Assembly (NCBI GenBank): GCA_050115015.1
Contig: JASFRI010000088.1
Location: 1 to 12,131, forward strand
Source of the DNA: JASFRI01 sp050115015
GTDB lineage: Bacteria > Acidobacteriota > Polarisedimenticolia > CBDVAL01
Direction of reading: 5' to 3'
DNA: 12,131 nucleotides
The position numbers and the translations under genes are program-made. Shown here piece after piece: positions 6,235-12,131 of the stretch (positions are counted from its first letter, which is position 1; each line of letters starts with the position of its first letter). Below the pieces are notes generated by a model. The model was given only the letters and a program-made list of their open reading frames with translations, was not told where the DNA came from and searched no databases.

Positions 6235-7200
6235 TCAGCGTGTTCGCTCCTCGAGGTGGTCGAGGATGGCGGTCGCGGCCCAGAAGCGCGGCCGGCCGCG
6301 GCTCCAGTAACCCAGGTGGCCGCCACGCCGCACGAACCGCCACCGCAGGGGGCCGGAGCCGTTTGTCCGATACTTCTCGAACATGGGGGAAGGGACGAAG
6401 GGGTCGTTCTCCGTCGACAGAACGAGGCCCGGGACCCGGATCCCCGCCAGCCGCGGACCGGAGCTGGCGTGGGCGTAGTACGCCTCCGCGGAGGGGTGCC
6501 CCGCGGCGGGCGCGATGTAGAGCGTGTCGAACCGGCGGATGGTCCCGACCCTCCAGAACGGGAGGGCGGGCCCCGCCACCGGCCGGATGCGGCGGATCCG
6601 ATCGAGCTGCCGGACCAGCAGGCGCGTGAAGTGGTGGCGGTAGACCCGGTTCTCCGGGCGCTCCAGCTCCCGGGCGGTCACGTCCAGCTCGACCGGCGGG
6701 TTCACGGCCACCACATGGTCCGCGCGGCACTCCGCGCCGCGGGTCCCGGCGTAGCGCAGGACGGTGTTGCCGCCCAGGGAGAACCCCACGACGGCGAAGG
6801 GGCGGGGAAAGCCGGCGGCCTCGAGGTCCGCCAGCACCGCGTCCACGTCGTCGCTCTGGCCGGCGTTGTAGAGCGTCGTCGACAGGGCCTCCGTGCCGCC
6901 GGCGTTGCGCGCGTTCATCCGTACCGGCACCCAGCCGCGTGCCGCGGCCACGCGGGAGGTCCACCACATGTAACGCGAGTCGGCGGAGCCCCCGAGGCCG
7001 TGCAGCAGCAGGAGGGTTCCGCGGGAACCGGGATGCGGCTCGCGTTGATGGACCTGGACCGCCGAGCTCTCCTCCACGGGGATCACCCGGGACTGCCAGG
7101 GGCGCGGCCGGCGTTTCGCCGGCATGAGGGCGGGGACGATGGTCTCCAGGTGCGGGCCCGGCAGCCAGGGGACGGGGCGGAAGCCGTTCGATGCGCTCAC
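6235..7200 (-). CDS. Alpha/beta hydrolase, YheT family
   Basis: A 321-residue cytoplasmic hydrolase of the YheT/COG0429 group, predicted carboxylesterases or lipases of unknown substrate. The N-terminus has the family pattern PWLPGPHLETIVP (11-23). The oxyanion segment is HGLGG (67-71), the nucleophile elbow is GFSLGGN with Ser141, and the likely acid and base are Asp266 (TENDPFVP) and His295 (GGHLGYW), so the catalytic triad looks intact. The conserved RMNARNAGGTE (94-104) is also present. The length is close to E. coli YheT. The start is GTG, with GGGAGGG a few bases upstream. It begins 15 bases after the outer-membrane factor stop, so it is probably the last gene of the efflux operon. A role in that operon, such as hydrolysing a pumped ester or remodelling lipids, is inference only. 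Confidence 0.92.
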   Translation of the reverse strand: MSASNGFRPVPWLPGPHLETIVPALMPAKRRPRPWQSRVIPVEESSAVQVHQREPHPGSRGTLLLLHGLGGSADSRYMWWTSRVAAARGWVPVRMNARNAGGTEALSTTLYNAGQSDDVDAVLADLEAAGFPRPFAVVGFSLGGNTVLRYAGTRGAECRADHVVAVNPPVELDVTARELERPENRVYRHHFTRLLVRQLDRIRRIRPVAGPALPFWRVGTIRRFDTLYIAPAAGHPSAEAYYAHASSGPRLAGIRVPGLVLSTENDPFVPSPMFEKYRTNGSGPLRWRFVRRGGHLGYWSRGRPRFWAATAILDHLEERTR

Positions 7201-7215
7201 CGGCCCTCCCCGGCG

Positions 7216-8649
7216 CTACTCCTCACGCTCGTTTCCCGGCACCTGCGGCTGCGGGATGTAGACCTCGATCGGGTCCCAGCCGCCTCCGAGCGCGGCGTAC
7301 AGCGCGACGATGGCGTTGTAGTGCTCCTGCAGCGTCCGCGAGGCCTCGAGCTGCGAATCGAACAGGGAGCGCTCCGTGTCCAGGACCTCCAGGTAGCTGG
7401 TCACGCCGCCGTCGTAGCGTGCCCGGGAGAGCCGGGCCGCATGGTGTCCGGAGGCCACCTGCCGGGCCCGGGCCTCGTACTCGTCGCGGAGCGTGCGGAT
7501 CGCGATCAGCGAGTCCTCGACCTCCCGGAAGGCCTGGAGGATGGTGTTCTCGTATCCCAGCACCGCCTCCTCCGTCCGGTAGCGCTCCACGTCGACGCGG
7601 CGCTTGTTCTTGCCGAACTGGAACAGCGGCCCGAAGAGGTCGAGGCCGATGCTCCAGAAGCCGGCATCGCTGGACGTGAACTCGGACAGCTCGTTGCTCT
7701 CCAGCCCGAAGGCACCGGTGAGGTTGAGCTGCGGGAAGCGCAGGGCCCGGGCCACGCCGATCCGGGCCATCTGGGCGTGCAGGAGCTCCTCCGCCCGGAG
7801 GACGTCCGGCCGGCGCTGGAGCAGATCCGAGGGCAGGCCCGCGGGCGTCTCATCCGGCAGCTCCTGATCGACCAGGGACTGGCCGCGCGGGATCGGTCCC
7901 GGGGCCCGTCCGAGGATCACGCTGAGGGCGTTCTCCGTCTGGGCCACCGCCCGCTCGAAGGCGGGAACCGCCGACGCGGCGATCGCCTCCTGGACCTCCG
8001 CCTGCCGGACGTCGAGCTCCGAGACCACGCCCCCCTCGAACCGCTGCCGGACCAGCTCGGTGGAGCGCGTGCGGGACTCGAGGGTCTCCCGGGAGATCTC
8101 GAGCCGGGTGTCGAAGTCGCGTAGGAGGAAGTAGAGTCGGGCCACCTCCGCCACCAGGCTCACCGTGAACGCCCGGCGGCCCCATTCCGTCGCCAGCAGG
8201 TTCGCCCGGGCGGACTCGTTCGACCGGCGCAGCTTCCCCCAGATGTCGATCTCCCAGGAGATCCCGACGCCGGCGAAGTAATTCTCCTGCCGGTCCCCGG
8301 GCAGTGGAGGGAGCGCGTTGCTCGGGTTATCGGCGCGCGCCCGGAGGCCGTAGTCGAAGGTGGGCCAGAGGTCCGCCTTGGTGAATCCCAGGCGGGCCCG
8401 GGCCGCCTCGACCCGCCAGTACGCCGCCTGCAGGTCCTTGTTGTGCTCGAGGGCGGTGCGGACGAGCTCCTGGAGCGCCTCGTCGTGGAGGACCTCCCAC
8501 CAGGGGAGGTTCGCCAGGGAGTCCGGGCTCGGTACGGCGTCGCGGTAAGCCTCCGGCGTATCGAGATCCGGGCGCCGGTAGTCGGGGCCGAGGGTGCACG
8601 ACGCGGTCAGGGCCGTGGCCGCCAGCGCCGCGACGAGGCGGCGGCTCAC
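7216..8649 (-). CDS. RND efflux outer-membrane factor lipoprotein (NodT/OprM family)
   Basis: A 477-residue outer-membrane channel of the TolC superfamily that completes the tripartite pump. A short lipoprotein signal ends at Cys18 (LTASC); the -3 residue is Thr instead of the usual Leu. Mature CTLGPDYRRP is the standard OprM-like start. Two repeats of the family are visible. The middle has GLPSDLLQRRPDVLRAE (271-287), and the C-terminal half has YDGGVTSYLEVLDTERSLF (412-430), the usual second-repeat signature. The protein ends with a YAALGGGW segment (451-458) and a short acidic tail. The GTG start is chosen because it overlaps the pump stop by 4 bases (GTGA) and gives a correct signal peptide. 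The open frame continues far upstream inside the pump gene, but that extension is a shadow. The order adaptor, pump, channel is that of MexAB-OprM. Confidence 0.95.
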   Translation of the reverse strand: MSRRLVAALAATALTASCTLGPDYRRPDLDTPEAYRDAVPSPDSLANLPWWEVLHDEALQELVRTALEHNKDLQAAYWRVEAARARLGFTKADLWPTFDYGLRARADNPSNALPPLPGDRQENYFAGVGISWEIDIWGKLRRSNESARANLLATEWGRRAFTVSLVAEVARLYFLLRDFDTRLEISRETLESRTRSTELVRQRFEGGVVSELDVRQAEVQEAIAASAVPAFERAVAQTENALSVILGRAPGPIPRGQSLVDQELPDETPAGLPSDLLQRRPDVLRAEELLHAQMARIGVARALRFPQLNLTGAFGLESNELSEFTSSDAGFWSIGLDLFGPLFQFGKNKRRVDVERYRTEEAVLGYENTILQAFREVEDSLIAIRTLRDEYEARARQVASGHHAARLSRARYDGGVTSYLEVLDTERSLFDSQLEASRTLQEHYNAIVALYAALGGGWDPIEVYIPQPQVPGNEREE

Positions 8650-11600
8650 TTCTCCGCCCCCTCGGCGGCGGGCTTCGGGGCGGAGCCGCCGCTGAGCTTC
8701 TCGACGATGACGAACAGCACCGGGACCAGCAGGACCCCCAGGACCGTCGCCAGGAGCATCCCCGCGAACACCGCCATGCCCATCACCTTGCGGGCCTCGG
8801 CGCCGGCGCCGCTGGCGACCAGAAGGGGCAGGACGCCGAGGATGAACGAGAAGGCCGTCATGAGGATCGGGCGGAACCGCTGCTTCGCCGCGTCGATGGC
8901 CGCCTCCACCGCGCCCATCCCGGACTCCACCTTGGCCCGGGCGAACTCGACGATGAGGATGGCGTTCTTCGCCGCCAGGCCGATGAGCATCACCAGGCCG
9001 ATCTGGGCGAAGACGTTGTTCTCGTAGCTCTCGCCCAGCAGCAATCGGCTCAGCCACAGGCCCAGGAACGCGCCGAACACCGCGAAAGGGGTGCCGAGCA
9101 GGACGCTGAAGGGGAGCGACCAGCTCTCGTACTGCGCCGCGAGGATCAGGAAGACGCAGAGGAGGGCGAAGGCGAACACCACGCCGGCGGTGCCTGCGGC
9201 GGCCTTCTCCTGGTAGGACATGGCGTTCCAGGAGTAGCTCACCTCCGGCGGCAGGACCTCCGTCGCCGTCTCCTCCAGGGCGTCCAGGGCCTGCGCCGAA
9301 CTGTACCCCGGGGCAGGGCTGCCGATGATCTCCGCCGCCCGGAACAGGTTGAAGCGGTTCGTGTAGGCCGGACCGGTGGTGGGCGACAGCTCCACCAGGG
9401 TCGCCAGCGGGACCATGTCCCCGGCGCGGTTCCGGACGTAGAACTGCCCGAGTTCCTCGGGGGAGACCCGGTACTCGGGCTCCGCCTGGACATAGACCTT
9501 GTAGAGCCGGCCGAAGCGGTTGAAGTCGTTGATGTACGAGCCGCCGAAGCTGGCGCCGAGCGTCGTGTTGACGTCGTCGAGGGTCACGCCGCGCTTCAGG
9601 GCCCCGTCCCGGTCGATGGACGCGAAGATCTGCGGCACCCGGGCGCTGTAGGCGGTGAACACGCCGCCGATCTCGGGACGCGCCGTCGCCGCCCCGATGA
9701 AGGTCCGGGCCTGCTCCTCCAGGAACGCCGGCGTGCCCCCGGAGCGGTCCTGCAGCATCAGGCTGAAGCCGGAGCCGGTCCCGAGTCCCGGGATCGCCGG
9801 GGGCCCGAAGGCGAAGACGATGGCCCCCGGGACCTCCCGCGCGAACCGCCCGTTGAGCGTCCGGATGATCGACTTCACGTGCAGCTCGGAGGCTCCGCGG
9901 TCGTCCCATGGCTCCAGGCCCACGAAGAACGACGCGTTGTTCGACGCCGCGGAGCCGGAGATGAAGCTGTAGCCCACGATCGTCGTGTAGCTCCGGACCC
10001 CGGTTGTCTCCGCCAGGATGGTCTCCACCTGCGAGCAGATGGCGTCGGAGCGCTGCAGGGACGCCGCATCCGGAAGCTGGACGTTGACCAGGAACCAACC
10101 CTCGTCCTCCTCCGGGACGAACCCCGCAGGGACCACCTTTCCCAGCAACACGATCCCGCCGGCCAGCAGGGCGATGAGGCCGACGCTGGTCCAGGGACGG
10201 TGGACGAACCAGGCGGCGATCCCGGTGTAGATCCTCGTGGCCCAGTCGAAGGCCCGGTTGAAGGCGCGGTAGAACGGATCCAGAAAACTCCCCTTTTCTC
10301 CCTTCGGCCGCAGGAGCCTCGAGGACAATGCCGGGCTCAGGCTCAGGGCGTTGATCGAGGAGAACCCGACGGATACGGCGATGGTGATGGCGAACTGCTG
10401 GTAGAGGCGTCCCGTGATCCCGGCCATGAACGCCACCGGGACGAACACGGCGAACAGGACCAGCGTCGTGGCCACCACGGGTCCCGACACCTCCTGCATC
10501 GCCTTGATGGTGGCCTCCTTCGGGCTCATCCCCGCCTCGATGTGCGCCATCACCGCCTCGACCACGACGATGGCGTCGTCCACCACGGTGCCGATGGCCA
10601 GGACCAGGCCGAGCAGGGACAGCACGTTGATGGAGAAGCCGAGGAGCGGGAACGCCACCAGGGCGCCGATGAGCGAGACCGGCACCGCGATGAGCGGGAT
10701 CAGGGTGGCCCGGACGTTCTGCAGGAAGACGAAGACAACGAGGATGACGAGCGCGATCGCCTGGAAGAGGGTGACCACGATCTCGTTGATGCCGGCCTCC
10801 ACCGCCAGCGTCGTGTCCAGCGAGACGACGTACTGCAGGTCGTCCGGGAAGCGGGCGGCCAGTTCCTGCATGGTCTTCTCTACCTGGGCCGCCACGTCCA
10901 GCGCGTTGGAGCCGGGAAGCTGGTAGACGGCGATCACCGCCGCGTCGGCGGAGTCGAGCCGGCCGATGAAGTTGTAGTTCTGGTTCCCCAGCTCGATCCG
11001 GGCGACGTCTTCCATGCGCACCTGGGATCCGTCGGGGTTGGTGCGCAGGACGATCTCGGCGAACTCCCTTGCGGTCTGCAGCCGGCCCTGGGTGCGGACC
11101 GTGTACGTGAACTCGGTGCCCGCCGGTGCCGGCTCGCCACCGATCTGCCCGGCGGGGGCGATGACGCTCTGGGCGCGGACCGCCGCGGCCAGGTCCGGGA
11201 TGGTCATCCCGTAGCGGGCCAGCCGGTCCGGCGCCACCCAGATCCGCATGGCGTAGTCGCTGCCGCCGAAGTTCGTCACCTGCCCGACCCCCCGGATCCG
11301 GGCGATGGCGTCGTTCACGTTGATGACCGCGTAGTTGCTCAGGTAGTCGTTGTCGTAGGAGCCGTTCGGGGAGATCAGGGTCACCAGCAGCATCGGCATG
11401 GCCAGGGACTTCTTGGTGGAGACGCCGAAGCGGGTCACCTCCTCCGGCAGCGTCGGGGTCGCCTCCGCCACCCGGTTCTGGGTGAGCATGTTGGCGGTGT
11501 CCAGGTCGGTCCCGACCTCGAACGAGACCCGGAGCTGCATCTTGCCGTCCGCGGAGTTCGTGGACTTCATGTACAGCATGTTCTCGACGCCGTTGACCTT

Positions 11601-11801
11601 CTGCTCGATGGGCGTGGCCACGGACTGCTCGACGTCCACGGCGCTGGCGCCGGTGTAGGTCCCCTCCACCACGACCTCCGGCGGGGTGATCTCGGGGTAC
11701 TGGGAGATCGGCAGCCTTCCCAGGGCGACGAGTCCGAGCAGGACGATCAGGATCGAGATGACCATGGCCACGATCGGCCGTCGGACGAAGAAGGTGGCCA
11801 C
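8646..11801 (-). CDS. RND multidrug efflux inner-membrane pump (HAE1/AcrB-like)
   Basis: A 1051-residue proton-driven transporter, full length for the AcrB/MexB (HAE1) class, with two six-segment membrane halves and two large periplasmic loops (about 30-335 and 560-870). The proton relay is intact: Asp408 and Asp409 in GTVVDDAIVVVE, Lys945 in GLAAKNAILIVEFA, and an Arg in RPILMT near 977. Phe178 (NFGGSDYAMRIW) matches a hydrophobic-trap residue of AcrB, while the stretch equivalent to the switch loop reads GYSFISGSAAS (610-620), so drug specificity may differ. FGPPAIPGLGTGSGF (665-679) is the usual porter-domain motif. The start is GTG, 3 bases after the adaptor stop, giving the standard MATFFVRRPI beginning. 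There is no local promoter; expression comes from upstream of the adaptor, outside the window. Substrates are probably hydrophobic or amphiphilic compounds. Confidence 0.97.
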   Translation of the reverse strand: MATFFVRRPIVAMVISILIVLLGLVALGRLPISQYPEITPPEVVVEGTYTGASAVDVEQSVATPIEQKVNGVENMLYMKSTNSADGKMQLRVSFEVGTDLDTANMLTQNRVAEATPTLPEEVTRFGVSTKKSLAMPMLLVTLISPNGSYDNDYLSNYAVINVNDAIARIRGVGQVTNFGGSDYAMRIWVAPDRLARYGMTIPDLAAAVRAQSVIAPAGQIGGEPAPAGTEFTYTVRTQGRLQTAREFAEIVLRTNPDGSQVRMEDVARIELGNQNYNFIGRLDSADAAVIAVYQLPGSNALDVAAQVEKTMQELAARFPDDLQYVVSLDTTLAVEAGINEIVVTLFQAIALVILVVFVFLQNVRATLIPLIAVPVSLIGALVAFPLLGFSINVLSLLGLVLAIGTVVDDAIVVVEAVMAHIEAGMSPKEATIKAMQEVSGPVVATTLVLFAVFVPVAFMAGITGRLYQQFAITIAVSVGFSSINALSLSPALSSRLLRPKGEKGSFLDPFYRAFNRAFDWATRIYTGIAAWFVHRPWTSVGLIALLAGGIVLLGKVVPAGFVPEEDEGWFLVNVQLPDAASLQRSDAICSQVETILAETTGVRSYTTIVGYSFISGSAASNNASFFVGLEPWDDRGASELHVKSIIRTLNGRFAREVPGAIVFAFGPPAIPGLGTGSGFSLMLQDRSGGTPAFLEEQARTFIGAATARPEIGGVFTAYSARVPQIFASIDRDGALKRGVTLDDVNTTLGASFGGSYINDFNRFGRLYKVYVQAEPEYRVSPEELGQFYVRNRAGDMVPLATLVELSPTTGPAYTNRFNLFRAAEIIGSPAPGYSSAQALDALEETATEVLPPEVSYSWNAMSYQEKAAAGTAGVVFAFALLCVFLILAAQYESWSLPFSVLLGTPFAVFGAFLGLWLSRLLLGESYENNVFAQIGLVMLIGLAAKNAILIVEFARAKVESGMGAVEAAIDAAKQRFRPILMTAFSFILGVLPLLVASGAGAEARKVMGMAVFAGMLLATVLGVLLVPVLFVIVEKLSGGSAPKPAAEGAEK

Positions 11802-11804
11802 GGG

Positions 11805-12131
11805 TCAGCTCGCGAGGGGCATCGCGGAGACGGTCATGCCCGACCTGAGGCGCTGGATCCCCTCGACGACGATCCGGTCGCCGGGCTCCAGCCCGGAGGC
11901 GATGACCCAGAGGTCGTCCACGCGCAGGCCGGGCTCGACGAACCGGGGCTCCACGCGGTCGTCGGCGCCGAGCACCCAGACCTGGTACTGCCCCTGGAGC
12001 TCCTGCACCGCCCGCTGCGGGACCAGGATGGCCTCGGGGATGGTCCGGACGACGGCCCGGACCTTGCCGTACACGCCCGGGCGGAGGATGCCGCCGGGGT
12101 TCGGGAAGCGGGCCTGTACGGTGACGGTGCC
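11805..12131 (-). CDS. Periplasmic adaptor of the RND pump (AcrA/MexA-like), C-terminal part
   Basis: The last 108 residues of a membrane fusion protein; the start lies beyond the right edge. The frame stays open to the edge: the segment reads GTVTVQARFPNPGGILRPG, the classic end of the beta-barrel domain in AcrA-type adaptors, and then runs into the membrane-proximal domain (PEAILVPQRAVQELQG through GLEPGDRIVVEGIQRLRSGM). A GTG inside this stretch (at 12074) is not the real start, since conserved sequence continues before it. The protein ends in SAMPLAS without the long tail of AcrA. The adaptor joins the inner-membrane pump to the outer-membrane channel and is anchored on the periplasmic side. 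It is the first known gene of this operon in the window; a regulator, if any, would lie further right. Confidence 0.93.
   Translation of the reverse strand, partial: GTVTVQARFPNPGGILRPGVYGKVRAVVRTIPEAILVPQRAVQELQGQYQVWVLGADDRVEPRFVEPGLRVDDLWVIASGLEPGDRIVVEGIQRLRSGMTVSAMPLAS

Noticed and set aside
5503..8124. An 873-codon open frame on the plus strand, antisense to the ABC ATPase, hydrolase and channel genes
   Set aside because: It is rich in Gly, Pro, Arg, Ala and His with no domain pattern, and lies opposite three clearly recognisable genes. Long empty antisense frames are normal in GC-rich DNA.
7216..10098. A 960-codon minus-strand frame joining a long N-terminal extension to the outer-membrane factor
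   Set aside because: The extension lies within the pump gene in a different frame and has shadow composition. The GTG at 8649 gives a proper lipoprotein signal and a normal length.
11805..12074. An 89-residue stand-alone protein starting at 12074
   Set aside because: The coding pattern and the conserved adaptor sequence GTVTVQARFPNP continue upstream to the window edge, so it is the end of a larger adaptor gene.

Overview
The window is very GC-rich chromosomal DNA, with third codon positions almost all G or C, from a Gram-negative bacterium. A two-membrane envelope is shown by a complete RND pump and its outer-membrane lipoprotein channel. Gene density, short or overlapping junctions and frequent GTG starts suit a high-GC environmental lineage (deltaproteobacterial/Myxococcota-like, Acidobacteria, Rokubacteria or NC10-type). 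I cannot fix the phylum without searches. No tRNA, rRNA, CRISPR, phage, transposase or integrase gene was seen, and codon use looks uniform throughout.

Left end (1-2542, plus strand): the 3' end of an unrecognised gene overlaps a 61-residue helical protein that has a strong ribosome binding site. A gene-free stretch of about 390 bases follows. It is rich in inverted repeats and a repeated word, and has a candidate extended -10 element. It leads into typA/bipA, the ribosome-associated translational GTPase, which is complete with all G motifs.

Middle (2577-6066, minus strand, convergent with typA across a 34-base gap): an EcsA-like ABC ATPase overlaps by 4 bases a large ABC-exporter permease of about 12 membrane segments. 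A cation diffusion facilitator follows 77 bases downstream. The ATPase and permease should form one exporter; its substrate cannot be read from the sequence. The cation transporter may be co-transcribed or may have its own promoter.

Right end (6235-12131, minus strand): a compact operon runs periplasmic adaptor (cut by the window edge) > RND inner-membrane pump > outer-membrane factor > YheT-like alpha/beta hydrolase. Junctions are a 3-base gap, a 4-base overlap and a 15-base gap. The first three genes form a complete AcrAB-TolC/MexAB-OprM-type tripartite drug/solute efflux pump. The hydrolase appears co-transcribed, but a functional link is only an inference.

The region is mostly well-known families. 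The observations most worth following are the structured, repeat-bearing upstream region of typA, the altered metal-site residues in the cation transporter, the two-fold repeat in the ABC permease and the hydrolase attached to the pump operon. I see no convincing evidence of a new multi-gene system.
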